This document shows, piece after piece, positions 24,220 to 37,557 of a stretch of 64,000 bases of DNA. The notes under the pieces are model-generated. The model saw nothing but the letters and a program-made list of their open reading frames with translations, was not told the origin of the DNA and made no database searches. Numbering within the stretch: the stretch's first letter is position 1; each line of letters opens with the position of its first letter. The translations under genes and the position numbers were made by a program. Origin of the DNA: Auanema rhodensis. Its lineage: Eukaryota; Nematoda; Chromadorea; Rhabditida; Rhabditidae. Location: the NCBI GenBank assembly GCA_964057225.1, contig OZ059898.1:2728001-2792000 (forward strand), written 5' to 3'.

Positions 24220-24921
24220 CGATCTGTGTTATCAGATTTGCGCTAGCTTAAAAATGCACCGAGATATCAACTGATATAAGTTCACACTTATATCCTCGAT
24301 TTTCACCCTGAAGAATTAACTTTTTCGTTGAATAACATTGTCTATCGTCTTTGCCTTGAAAAATGGAATCTAAAAACATCTACTTTTTGGTAAATTATTT
24401 TGAAATTTTTCGAAAAAATTTTTGTCAAAATGTTTTTGGAAGCAATGTTGAGTGTACATGGAAACTCAACATACACTAATGCATCATTTTTCAAACGATC
24501 ATAACTAATTTTTGTATTAAGCGTTTTTCAATGTAGTATAGTGCATTCGATGCGGATTTTTAAGCTGCGTCGATCTGTGTTATCAGATTTGCGCTAGCTT
24601 AAAAATGCACCGAGATATCAACTGATATAAGTTCACACTTATATCCTCGATTTTCACCCTGAAGAAATAATTTTTTCGTTGAATATTATTGTCCATCGTC
24701 TTTGCCTTGAAAAATGGAATCTTGAAACATCTATTTTTTGCTAAATTATTTTGAAATTTTTCGAAAAAATTTTTGTCAAAATGTTTTTGGAAGCAATGTT
24801 GAGTGTACATGGAAACTCAACATACACTAATGCATCATTTTTCAAACGATCATAACTAATTTTTGTATCAAGTGTTTCTCAATGTAATATAGTGCATTCG
24901 ATGCGGATTTTTAAGCTGCGT
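24220..24921 (+). repeat. cassette e-f (copies 70-71)
   Basis: This is the shortest instance, with only the last two types. Copy 71 carries the private CATCTATTTTTTG change, which is seen again only in copy 88, 17 copies downstream. Confidence 0.75.
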
Positions 24922-25974
24922 CGATCTGTGTTATCAGATTTGCGCTAGCTTAAAAATGCACCGAGATATCAACTGATATAAGTTCACACTTATATCCTCG
25001 ATTTTCACCCTGAAGAATTAATTTTTTCGTTGAATAACATTGTCCATCGTCTTTGCCTTGAAAAATGGAATCTAAAAACATCTACTTTTTGCTAAATTAT
25101 TTTGAAATTTTTCGAAACAATTTTTGTCAAAATGTTTTTGGAAGCAATGTTGAGTGTACATGGAAACTCAACATACACTAATGCATCATTTTTCAAACGG
25201 TCATAACTAATTTTTGTATCAAGCGTTTCTTAATGTAGTATAGTGCATTCGATCCGGATTTTTAAGCTGCGTCGATCTGTGTTATCAGATTTGCGCTAGC
25301 TTAAAAATGCACCGAGATATCAACTGATATAAGTTCACACTTATATCCTCGATTTTCACCCTGAAGAATTAATTTTTTTGTTGAATAACATTGTCCATCG
25401 TCTTTGCCTTGAAAAATGGAATCTAAAAACATCTACTTTTTGCTAAATTATTTTGAAATTTTTCGAAAAAATTTTTGTCAAAATGTTTTTGGAAGCAATG
25501 TTGAGTGTACATGGAAACTCAACATACACTAATGCATCATTTTTCAAACGGTCATAACTAATTTTTGTATCAAGCGTTTCTTAATGTAGTATAGTGCATT
25601 CGATCCGGATTTTTAAGCTGCGTCGATCTGTGTTATCAGATTTGCGCTAGCTTAAAAATGCACCGAGATATCAACTGATATAAGTTCACACTTATATCCT
25701 CGATTTTCACCCTGAAGAATTAATTTTTTTGTTGAATAACATTGTCCATCGTCTTTGCCTTAAAAAATGGAATCTAAAAACATCTACTTTTTGCTAAATT
25801 ATTTTGAAATTTTTCGAAAAAATTTTTGTCAAAATGTTTTTGGAAGCAATGTTGAGTGTACATGGAAACTCAACATACACTAATGCATCATTTTTCAAAC
25901 GATCATAACTAATTTTTGTATCAAGTGTTTCTCAATGTAATATAGTGCATTCGATGCGGATTTTTAAGCTGCGT
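24922..25974 (+). repeat. cassette a-b-c' (copies 72-74)
   Basis: The series starts normally with type a and type b. The third copy has T107 and the private GCCTTAAAAAATGG, and ends AAGTGTTTCTCAATGTAAT, the ending normally found on type f. The d, e and f copies are missing, as if an unequal exchange within copy 74 joined the start of a c-type copy to the end of an f-type copy. Confidence 0.7.
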
Positions 25975-28080
25975 CGATCTGTGTTATCAGATTTGCGCTA
26001 GCTTAAAAATGCACCGAGATATCAACTGATATAAGTTCACACTTATATCCTCGATTTTCACCCTGAAGAATTAATTTTTTCGTTGAATAACATTGTCCAT
26101 CGTCTTTGCCTTGAAAAATGGAATCTAAAAACATCTACTTTTTGCTAAATTATTTTGAAATTTTTCGAAACAATTTTTGTCAAAATGTTTTTGGAAGCAA
26201 TGTTGAGTGTACATGGAAACTCAACATACACTAATGCATCATTTTTCAAACGGTCATAACTAATTTTTGTATCAAGCGTTTCTTAATGTAGTATAGTGCA
26301 TTCGATCCGGATTTTTAAGCTGCGTCGATCTGTGTTATCAGATTTGCGCTAGCTTAAAAATGCACCGAGATATCAACTGATATAAGTTCACACTTATATC
26401 CTCGATTTTCACCCTGAAGAATTAATTTTTTTGTTGAATAACATTGTCCATCGTCTTTGCCTTGAAAAATGGAATCTAAAAACATCTACTTTTTGCTAAA
26501 TTATTTTGAAATTTTTCGAAAAAATTTTTGTCAAAATGTTTTTGGAAGCAATGTTGAGTGTACATGGAAACTCAACATACACTAATGCATCATTTTTCAA
26601 ACGGTCATAACTAATTTTTGTATCAAGCGTTTCTTAATGTAGTATAGTGCATTCGATCCGGATTTTTAAGCTGCGTCGATCTGTGTTATCAGATTTGCGC
26701 TAGCTTAAAAATGCACCGAGATATCAACTGATATAAGTTCACACTTATATCCTCGATTTTCACCCTGAAGAATTAATTTTTTTGTTGAATAACATTGTCC
26801 ATCGTCTTTGCCTTGAAAAATGGAATCTAAAAACATCTACTTTTTGCTAAATTATTTTGAAATTTTTCGAAAAAATTTTTGTCAAAATGTTTTTGGAAGC
26901 AATGTTGAGTGTACATGGAAACTCAACATACACTAATGCATCATTTTTCAAACGATCATAACTAATTTTTGTATTAAGCTTTTCTCAATGTAGTATAGTG
27001 CATTCGATGCGGATTTTTAAGCTGCGTCGATCTGTGTTATCAGATTTGCGCTAGCTTAAAAATGCACCGAGATATCAACTGATATAAGTTCACACTTATA
27101 TCCTCGATTTTCACCCTGAAGAATTAACTTTTTCGTTGAATAACATTGTCTATCGTCTTTGCCTTGAAAAATGGAATCTAAAAACATCTACTTTTTGCTA
27201 AATTATTCTGAAATTTTTCGAAAAAATTTTTGTCAAAATGTTTTTGGAAGCAATGTTGAGTGTACATGGAAACTCAACATACACTAATGCATCATTTTTC
27301 AAACGATCATAACTAATTTTTGTATTAAGCTTTTCTCAATGTAGTATAGTGCATTCGATGCGGATTTTTAAGCTGCGTCGATCTGTGTTATCAGATTTGC
27401 GCTAGCTTAAAAATGCACCGAGATATCAACTGATATAAGTTCACACTTATATCCTCGATTTTCACCCTGAAGAATTAACTTTTTCGTTGAATAACATTGT
27501 CTATCGTCTTTGCCTTGAAAAATGGAATCTAAAAACATCTACTTTTTGGTAAATTATTTTGAAATTTTTCGAAAAAATTTTTGTCAAAATGTTTTTGGAA
27601 GCAATGTTGAGTGTACATGGAAACTCAACATACACTAATGCATCATTTTTCAAACGATCATAACTAATTTTTGTATTAAGCGTTTTTCAATGTAGTATAG
27701 TGCATTCGATGCGGATTTTTAAGCTGCGTCGATCTGTGTTATCAGATTTGCGCTAGCTTAAAAATGCACCGAGATATCAACTGATATAAGTTCACACTTA
27801 TATCCTCGATTTTCACCCTGAAGAAATAATTTTTTCGTTGAATATTATTGTCCATCGTCTTTGCCTTGAAAAATGGAATCTTGAAACATCTACTTTTTGC
27901 TAAATTATTTTGAAATTTTTCGAAAAAATTTTTGTCAAAATGTTTTTGGAAGCAATGTTGAGTGTACATGGAAACTCAACATACACTAATGCATCATTTT
28001 TCAAACGATCATAACTAATTTTTGTATCAAGTGTTTCTCAATGTAATATAGTGCATTCGATGCGGATTTTTAAGCTGCGT
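25975..28080 (+). repeat. cassette a-b-c-d-e-f (copies 75-80)
   Basis: This is the complete six-type series, one copy each, 2106 bp. It is the best template for the order of types. Confidence 0.8.
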
Positions 28081-29133
28081 CGATCTGTGTTATCAGATTT
28101 GCGCTAGCTTAAAAATGCACCGAGATATCAACTGATATAAGTTCACACTTATATCCTCGATTTTCACCCTGAAGAATTAACTTTTTCGTTGAATAACATT
28201 GTCTATCGTCTTTGCCTTGAAAAATGGAATCTAAAAACATCTACTTTTTGCTAAATTATTCTGAAATTTTTCGAAAAAATTTTTGTCAAAATGTTTTTGG
28301 AAGCAATGTTGAGTGTACATGGAAACTCAACATACACTAATGCATCATTTTTCAAACGATCATAACTAATTTTTGTATTAAGCTTTTCTCAATGTAGTAT
28401 AGTGCATTCGATGCGGATTTTTAAGCTGCGTCGATCTGTGTTATCAGATTTGCGCTAGCTTAAAAATGCACCGAGATATCAACTGATATAAGTTCACACT
28501 TATATCCTCGATTTTCACCCTGAAGAATTAACTTTTTCGTTGAATAACATTGTCTATCGTCTTTGCCTTGAAAAATGGAATCTAAAAACATCTACTTTTT
28601 GGTAAATTATTTTGAAATTTTTCGAAAAAATTTTTGTCAAAATGTTTTTGGAAGCAATATTGAGTGTACATGGAAACTCAACATACACTAATGCATCATT
28701 TTTCAAACGATCATAACTAATTTTTGTATTAAGCGTTTTTCAATGTAGTATAGTGCATTCGATGCGGATTTTTAAGCTGCGTCGATCTGTGTTATCAGAT
28801 TTGCGCTAGCTTAAAAATGCACCGAGATATCAACTGATATAAGTTCACACTTATATCCTCGATTTTCACCCTGAAGAAATAATTTTTTCGTTGAATATTA
28901 TTGTCCATCGTCTTTGCCTTGAAAAATGGAATCTTGAAACATCTACTTTTTGCTAAATTATTTTGAAATTTTTCGAAAAAAGTTTTGTCAAAATGTTTTT
29001 GGAAGCAATGTTGAGTGTACATGGAAACTCAACATACACTAATGCATCATTTTTCAAACGATCATAACTAATTTTTGTATCAAGTGTTTCTCAATGTAAT
29101 ATAGTGCATTCGATGCGGATTTTTAAGCTGCGT
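28081..29133 (+). repeat. cassette d-e-f (copies 81-83)
   Basis: Only the last three types are present. Copy 82 has a private GCAATATTGAG. Copy 83 has GAAAAAAGTTTTG (monomer T201G), shared with copies 57 and 117. The same three-copy group with the same marker recurs at 40015-41068. Confidence 0.75.
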
Positions 29134-30888
29134 CGATCTGTGTTATCAGATTTGCGCTAGCTTAAAAATGCACCGAGATATCAACTGATATAAGTTCACA
29201 CTTATATCCTCGATTTTCACCCTGAAGAATTAATTTTTTCGTTGAATAACATTGTCCATCGTCTTTGCCTTGAAAAATGGAATCTAAAAACATCTACTTT
29301 TTGCTAAATTATTTTGAAATTTTTCGAAACAATTTTTGTCAAAATGTTTTTGGAAGCAATGTTGAGTGTACATGGAAACTCAACATACACTAATGCATCA
29401 TTTTTCAAACGGTCATAACTAATTTTTGTATCAAGCGTTTCTTAATGTAGTATAGTGCATTCGATCCGGATTTTCAAGCTGCGTCGATCTGTGTTATCAG
29501 ATTTGCGCTAGCTTAAAAATGCACCGAGATATCAACTGATATAAGTTCACACTTATATCCTCGATTTTCACCCTGAAGAATTAATTTTTTTGTTGAATAA
29601 CATTGTCCATCGTCTTTGCCTTGAAAAATGGAATCTAAAAACATCTACTTTTTGCTAAATTATTTTGAAATTTTTCGAAAAAATTTTTGTCAAAATGTTT
29701 TTGGAAGCAATGTTGAGTGTACATGGAAACTCAACATACACTAATGCATCATTTTTCAAACGGTCATAACTAATTTTTGTATCAAGCGTTTCTTAATGTA
29801 GTATAGTGCATTCGATCCGGATTTTTAAGCTGCGTCGATCTGTTTTATCAGATTTGCGCTAGCTTAAAAATGCACCGAGATATCAACTGATATAAGTTCA
29901 CACTTATATCCTCGATTTTCACCCTGAAGAATTAATTTTTTTGTTGAATAACATTGTCCATCGTCTTTGCCTTGAAAAATGGAATCTAAAAACATCTACT
30001 TTTTGCTAAATTATTTTGAAATTTTTCGAAAAAATTTTTGTCAAAATGTTTTTGGAAGCAATGTTGAGTGTACATGGAAACTCAACATACACTAATGCAT
30101 CATTTTTCAAACGATCATAACTAATTTTTGTATTAAGCTTTTCTCAATGTAGTATAGTGCATTCGATGCGGATTTTTAAGCTGCGTCGATCTGTGTTATC
30201 AGATTTGCGCTAGCTTAAAAATGCACCGAGATATCAACTGATATAAGTTCACACTTATATCCTCGATTTTCACCCTGAAGAATTAACTTTTTCGTTGAAT
30301 AACATTGTCTATCGTCTTTGCCTTGAAAAATGGAATCTAAAAACATCTACTTTTTGGTAAATTATTTTGAAATTTTTCGAAAAAATTTTTGTCAAAATGT
30401 TTTTGGAAGCAATGTTGAGTGTACATGGAAACTCAACATACACTAATGCATCATTTTTCAAACGATCATAACTAATTTTTGTATTAAGCGTTTTTCAATG
30501 TAGTATAGTGCATTCGATGCGGATTTTTAAGCTGCGTCGATCTGTGTTATCAGATTTGCGCTAGCTTAAAAATGCACCGAGATATCAACTGATATAAGTT
30601 CACACTTATATCCTCGATTTTCACCCTGAAGAAATAATTTTTTCGTTGAATATTATTGTCCATCGTCTTTGCCTTGAAAAATGGAATCTTGAAACATCTA
30701 TTTTTTGCTAAATTATTTTGAAATTTTTCGAAAAAATTTTTGTCAAAATGTTTTTGGAAGCAATGTTGAGTGTACATGGAAACTCAACATACACTAATGC
30801 ATCATTTTTCAAACGATCATAACTAATTTTTGTATCAAGTGTTTCTCAATGTAATATAGTGCATTCGATGCGGATTTTTAAGCTGCGT
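29134..30888 (+). repeat. cassette a-b-c-e-f (copies 84-88)
   Basis: This 1755-bp series lacks type d. Copy 84 has GATTTTCAAGC at its end, shared with copy 118. Copy 86 has the private CTGTTTTATC. Copy 88 shares CATCTATTTTTTG with copy 71. Confidence 0.75.
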
Positions 30889-33345
30889 CGATCTGTGTTA
30901 TCAGATTTGCGCTAGCTTAAAAATGCACCGAGATATCAACTGATATAAGTTCACACTTATATCCTCGATTTTCACCCTGAAGAATTAATTTTTTCGTTGA
31001 ATAACATTGTCCATCGTCTTTGCCTTGAAAAATGGAATCTAAAAACATCTACTTTTTGCTAAATTATTTTGAAATTTTTCGAAACAATTTTTGTCAAAAT
31101 GTTTTTGGAAGCAATGTTGAGTGTACATGGAAACTCAACATACACTAATGCATCATTTTTCAAACGGTCATAACTAATTTTTGTATCAAGCGTTTCTTAA
31201 TGTAGTATAGTGCATTCGATCCGGATTTTTAAGCTGCGTCGATCTGTGTTATCAGATTTGCGCTAGCTTAAAAATGCACCGAGATATCAACTGATATAAG
31301 TTCACACTTATATCCTCGATTTTCACCCTGAAGAATTAATTTTTTTGTTGAATAACATTGTCCATCGTCTTTGCCTTGAAAAATGGAATCTAAAAACATC
31401 TACTTTTTGCTAAATTATTTTGAAATTTTTCGAAAAAATTTTTGTCAAAATGTTTTTGGAAGCAATGTTGAGTGTACATGGAAACTCAACATACACTAAT
31501 GCATCATTTTTCAAACGGTCATAACTAATTTTTGTATCAAGCGTTTCTTAATGTAGTATAGTGCATTCGATCCGGATTTTTAAGCTGCGTCGATCTGTGT
31601 TATCAGATTTGCGCTAGCTTAAAAATGCACCGAGATATCAACTGATATAAGTTCACACTTATATCCTCGATTTTCACCCTGAAGAATTAATTTTTTTGTT
31701 GAATAACATTGTCCATCGTCTTTGCCTTGAAAAATGGAATCTAAAAACATCTACTTTTTGCTAAATTATTTTGAAATTTTTCGAAAAAATTTTTGTCAAA
31801 ATGTTTTTGGAAGCAATGTTGAGTGTACATGGAAACTCAACATACACTAATGCATCATTTTTCAAACGATCATAACTAATTTTTGTATTAAGCTTTTCTC
31901 AATGTAGTATAGTGCATTCGATGCGGATTTTTAAGCTGCGTCGATCTGTGTTATCAGATTTGCGCTAGCTTAAAAATGCACCGAGATATCAACTGATATA
32001 AGTTCACACTTATATCCTCGATTTTCACCCTGAAGAATTAACTTTTTCGTTGAATAACATTGTCTATCGTCTTTGCCTTGAAAAATGGAATCTAAAAACA
32101 TCTACTTTTTGCTAAATTATTCTGAAATTTTTCGAAAAAATTTTTGTCAAAATGTTTTTGGAAGCAATGTTGAGTGTACATGGAAACTCAACATACACTA
32201 ATGCATCATTTTTCAAACGATCATAACTAATTTTTGTATTAAGCTTTTCTCAATGTAGTATAGTGCATTCGATGCGGATTTTTAAGCTGCGTCGATCTGT
32301 GTTATCAGATTTGCGCTAGCTTAAAAATGCACCGAGATATCAACTGATATAAGTTCACACTTATATCCTCGATTTTCACCCTGAAGAATTAACTTTTTCG
32401 TTGAATAACATTGTCTATCGTCTTTGCCTTGAAAAATGGAATCTAAAAACATCTACTTTTTGCTAAATTATTCTGAAATTTTTCGAAAAAATTTTTGTCA
32501 AAATGTTTTTGGAAGCAATGTTGAGTGTACATGGAAACTCAACATACACTAATGCATCATTTTTCAAACGATCATAACTAATTTTTGTATTAAGCTTTTC
32601 TCAATGTAGTATAGTGCATTCGATGCGGATTTTTAAGCTGCGTCGATCTGTGTTATCAGATTTGCGCTAGCTTAAAAATGCACCGAGATATCAACTGATA
32701 TAAGTTCACACTTATATCCTCGATTTTCACCCTGAAGAATTAACTTTTTCATTGAATAACATTGTCTATCGTCTTTGCCTTGAAAAATGGAATCTAAAAA
32801 CATCTACTTTTTGGTAAATTATTTTGAAATTTTTCGAAAAAATTTTTGTCAAAATGTTTTTGGAAGCAATGTTGAGTGTACATGGAAACTCAACATACAC
32901 TAATGCATCATTTTTCAAACGATCATAACTAATTTTTGTATTAAGCGTTTTTCAATGTAGTATAGTGCATTCGATGCGGATTTTTAAGCTGCGTCGATCT
33001 GTGTTATCAGATTTGCGCTAGCTTAAAAATGCACCGAGATATCAACTGATATAAGTTCACACTTATATCCTCGATTTTCACCCTGAAGAAATAATTTTTT
33101 CGTTGAATATTATTGTCCATCGTCTTTGCCTTGAAAAATGGAATCTTGAAACATCTACTTTTTGCTAAATTATTTTGAAATTTTTCGAAAAAATTTTTGT
33201 CAAAATGTTTTTGGAAGCAATGTTGAGTGTACATGGAAACTCAACATACACTAATGCATCATTTTTCAAACGATCATAACTAATTTTTGTATCAAGTGTT
33301 TCTCAATGTAATATAGTGCATTCGATGCGGATTTTTAAGCTGCGT
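30889..33345 (+). repeat. cassette a-b-c-d-d-e-f (copies 89-95)
   Basis: This is a 2457-bp series with type d doubled. The e copy (94) has CATTGAATAAC instead of CGTTGAATAAC. The same seven-copy order recurs at 37558-40014. Confidence 0.8.
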
Positions 33346-33696
33346 CGATCTGTGTTATCAGATTTGCGCTAGCTTAAAAATGCACCGAGATATCAACTGA
33401 TATAAGTTCACACTTATATCCTCGATTTTCACCCTGAAGAATTAACTTTTTCGTTGAATAACATTGTCTATCGTCTTTGCCTTGAAAAATGGAATCTAAA
33501 AACATCTACTTTTTGCTAAATTATTCTGAAATTTTTCGAAAAAATTTTTGTCAAAATGTTTTTGGAAGCAATGTTGAGTGTACATGGAAACTCAACATAC
33601 ACTAATGCATCATTTTTCAAACGATCATAACTAATTTTTGTATCAAGTGTTTCTCAATGTAATATAGTGCATTCGATGCGGATTTTTAAGCTGCGT
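33346..33696 (+). repeat. lone hybrid d/f copy (copy 96)
   Basis: The copy begins as type d (TTAAC, C181) but ends as type f (CAAGTGTTTCTCAATGTAAT). It is consistent with exchange between a d copy and an f copy between monomer positions 181 and 299. Confidence 0.65.
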
Positions 33697-35802
33697 CGAT
33701 CTGTGTTATCAGATTTGCGCTAGCTTAAAAATGCACCGAGATATCAACTGATATAAGTTCACACTTATATCCTCGATTTTCACCCTGAAGAATTAATTTT
33801 TTCGTTGAATAACATTGTCCATCGTCTTTGCCTTGAAAAATGGAATCTAAAAACATCTACTTTTTGCTAAATTATTTTGAAATTTTTCGAAACAATTTTT
33901 GTCAAAATGTTTTTGGAAGCAATGTTGAGTGTACATGGAAACTCAACATACACTAATGCATCATTTTTCAAACGGTCATAACTAATTTTTGTATCAAGCG
34001 TTTCTTAATGTAGTATAGTGCATTCGATCCGGATTTTTAAGCTGCGTCGATCTGTGTTATCAGATTTGCGCTAGCTTAAAAATGCACCGAGATATCAACT
34101 GATATATGTTCACACTTATATCCTCGATTTTCACCCTGAAGAATTAATTTTTTTGTTGAATAACATTGTCCATCGTCTTTGCCTTGAAAAATGGAATCTA
34201 AAAACATCTACTTTTTGCTAAATTATTTTGAAATTTTTCGAAAAAATTTTTGTCAAAATGTTTTTGGAAGCAATGTTGAGTGTACATGGAAACTCAACAT
34301 ACACTAATGCATCATTTTTCAAACGGTCATAACTAATTTTTGTATCAAGCGTTTCTTAATGTAGTATAGTGCATTCGATCCGGATTTTTAAGCTGCGTCG
34401 ATCTGTGTTATCAGATTTGCGCTAGCTTAAAAATGCACCGAGATATCAACTGATATAAGTTCACACTTATATCCTCGATTTTCACCCTGAAGAATTAATT
34501 TTTTTGTTGAATAACATTGTCCATCGTCTTTGCCTTGAAAAATGGAATCTAAAAACATCTACTTTTTGCTAAATTATTTTGAAATTTTTCGAAAAAATTT
34601 TTGTCAAAATGTTTTTGGAAGCAATGTTGAGTGTACATGGAAACTCAACATACACTAATGCATCATTTTTCAAACGATCATAACTAATTTTTGTATTAAG
34701 CTTTTCTCAATGTAGTATAGTGCATTCGATGCGGATTTTTAAGCTGCGTCGATCTGTGTTATCAGATTTGCGCTAGCTTAAAAATGCACCGAGATATCAA
34801 CTGATATAAGTTCACACTTATATCCTCGATTTTCACCCTGAAGAATTAACTTTTTCGTTGAATAACATTGTCTATCGTCTTTGCCTTGAAAAATGGAATC
34901 TAAAAACATCTACTTTTTGCTAAATTATTCTGAAATTTTTCGAAAAAATTTTTGTCAAAATGTTTTTGGAAGCAATGTTGAGTGTACATGGAAACTCAAC
35001 ATACACTAATGCATCATTTTTCAAACGATCATAACTAATTTTTGTATTAAGCTTTTCTCAATGTAGTATAGTGCATTCGATGCGGATTTTTAAGCTGCGT
35101 CGATCTGTGTTATCAGATTTGCGCTAGCTTAAAAATGCACCGAGATATCAACTGATATAAGTTCACACTTATATCCTCGATTTTCACCCTGAAGAATTAA
35201 CTTTTTCGTTGAATAACATTGTCTATCGTCTTTGCCTTGAAAAATGGAATCTAAAAACATCTACTTTTTGCTAAATTATTCTGAAATTTTTCGAAAAAAT
35301 TTTTGTCAAAATGTTTTTGGAAGCAATGTTGAGTGTACATGGAAACTCAACATACACTAATGCATCATTTTTCAAACGATCATAACTAATTTTTGTATTA
35401 AGCTTTTCTCAATGTAGTATAGTGCATTCGATGCGGATTTTTAAGCTGCGTCGATCTGTGTTATCAGATTTGCGCTAGCTTAAAAATGCACCGAGATATC
35501 AACTGATATAAGTTCACACTTATATCCTCGATTTTCACCCTGAAGAATTAACTTTTTCGTTGAATAACATTGTCTATCGTCTTTGCCTTGAAAAATGGAA
35601 TCTAAAAACATCTACTTTTTGGTAAATTATTTTGAAATTTTTCGAAAAAATTTTTGTCAAAATGTTTTTGGAAGCAATGTTGAGTGTACATGGAAACTCA
35701 ACATACACTAATGCATCATTTTTCAAACGATCATAACTAATTTTTGTATCAAGTGTTTCTCAATGTAATATAGTGCATTCGATGCGGATTTTTAAGCTGC
35801 GT
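33697..35802 (+). repeat. cassette a-b-c-d-d-e/f (copies 97-102)
   Basis: This follows the seven-copy order through the doubled d. Copy 102 then starts as type e and ends as type f, so one copy's worth of sequence has been lost at the e-f step. Copy 98 has the private GATATATGTTCAC, which breaks the 54-75 hairpin. Confidence 0.7.
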
Positions 35803-37557
35803 CGATCTGTGTTATCAGATTTGCGCTAGCTTAAAAATGCACCGAGATATCAACTGATATAAGTTCACACTTATATCCTCGATTTTCACCCTGAAGAATT
35901 AACTTTTTCGTTGAATAACATTGTCTATCGTCTTTGCCTTGAAAAATGGAATCTTGAAACATCTACTTTTTGCTAAATTATTTTGAAATTTTTCGAAAAA
36001 ATTTTTGTCAAAATGTTTTTGGAAGCAATGTTGAGTGTACATGGAAACTCAACATACACTAATGCATCATTTTTCAAACGGTCATAACTAATTTTTGTAT
36101 CAAGCGTTTCTTAATGTAGTATAGTGCATTCGATCCGGATTTTTAAGCTGCGTCGATCTGTGTTATCAGATTTGCGCTAGCTTAAAAATGCACCGAGATA
36201 TCAACTGATATAAGTTCACACTTATATCCTCGATTTTCACCCTGAAGAATTAATTTTTTTGTTGAATAACATTGTCCATCGTCTTTGCCTTGAAAAATGG
36301 AATCTAAAAACATCTACTTTTTGCTAAATTATTTTGAAATTTTTCGAAAAAATTTTTGTCAAAATGTTTTTGGAAGCAATGTTGAGTGTACATGGAAACT
36401 CAACATACACTAATGCATCATTTTTCAAACGGTCATAACTAATTTTTGTATCAAGCGTTTCTTAATGTAGTATAGTGCATTCGATCCGGATTTTTAAGCT
36501 GCGTCGATCTGTGTTATCAGATTTGCGCTAGCTTAAAAATGCACCGAGATATCAACTGATATAAGTTCACACTTATATCCTCGATTTTCACCCTGAAGAA
36601 TTAATTTTTTTGTTGAATAACATTGTCCATCGTCTTTGCCTTGAAAAATGGAATCTAAAAACATCTACTTTTTGGTAAATTATTTTGAAATTTTTCGAAA
36701 AAATTTTTGTCAAAATGTTTTTGGAAGCAATGTTGAGTGTACATGGAAACTCAACATACACTAATGCATCATTTTTCAAACGATCATAACTAATTTTTGT
36801 ATTAAGCGTTTTTCAATGTAGTATAGTGCATTCGATCCGGATTTTTAAGCTGCGTCGATCTGTGTTATCAGATTTGCGCTAGCTTAAAAATGCACCGAGA
36901 TATCAACTGATATAAGTTCACACTTATATCCTCGATTTTCACCCTGAAGAATTAACTTTTTCGTTGAATAACATTGTCTATCGTCTTTGCCTTGAAAAAT
37001 GGAATCTAAAAACATCTACTTTTTGGTAAATTATTTTGAAATTTTTCGAAAAAATTTTTGTCAAAATGTTTTTGGAAGCAATGTTGAGTGTACATGGAAA
37101 CTCAACATACACTAATGCATCATTTTTCAAACGATCATAACTAATTTTTGTATTAAGCGTTTTTCAATGTAGTATAGTGCATTCGATGCGGATTTTTAAG
37201 CTGCGTCGATCTGTGTTATCAGATTTGCGCTAGCTTAAAAATGCACCGAGATATCAACTGATATAAGTTCACACTTATATCCTCGATTTTCACCCTGAAG
37301 AAATAATTTTTTCGTTGAATATTATTGTCCATCGTCTTTGCCTTGAAAAATGGAATCTTGAAACATCTACTTTTTGCTAAATTATTTTGAAATTTTTCGA
37401 AAAAATTTTTGTCAAAATGTTTTTGGAAGCAATGTTGAGTGTACATGGAAACTCAACATACACTAATGCATCATTTTTCAAACGATCATAACTAATTTTT
37501 GTATCAAGTGTTTCTCAATGTAATATAGTGCATTCGATGCGGATTTTTAAGCTGCGT
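35803..37557 (+). repeat. cassette with chimeric first copy (copies 103-107)
   Basis: Copy 103 starts TTAAC with GTCTATC, has CTTGAAACATC as in type f, and ends CGGTC and CGATCCGG as in type a. It stands where type a normally stands. Copies 104-107 follow as b, a b-to-e hybrid (T107, TTTTTGGTAAATT, ending CGATCCGG), e and f. Confidence 0.7.

Noticed and set aside
36588-36779. A 63-codon minus-strand open frame, also at 14476-14667.
   Set aside because: It is a second frame of the same monomer, open in two isolated copies, with no conserved counterpart in neighbours and no domain.
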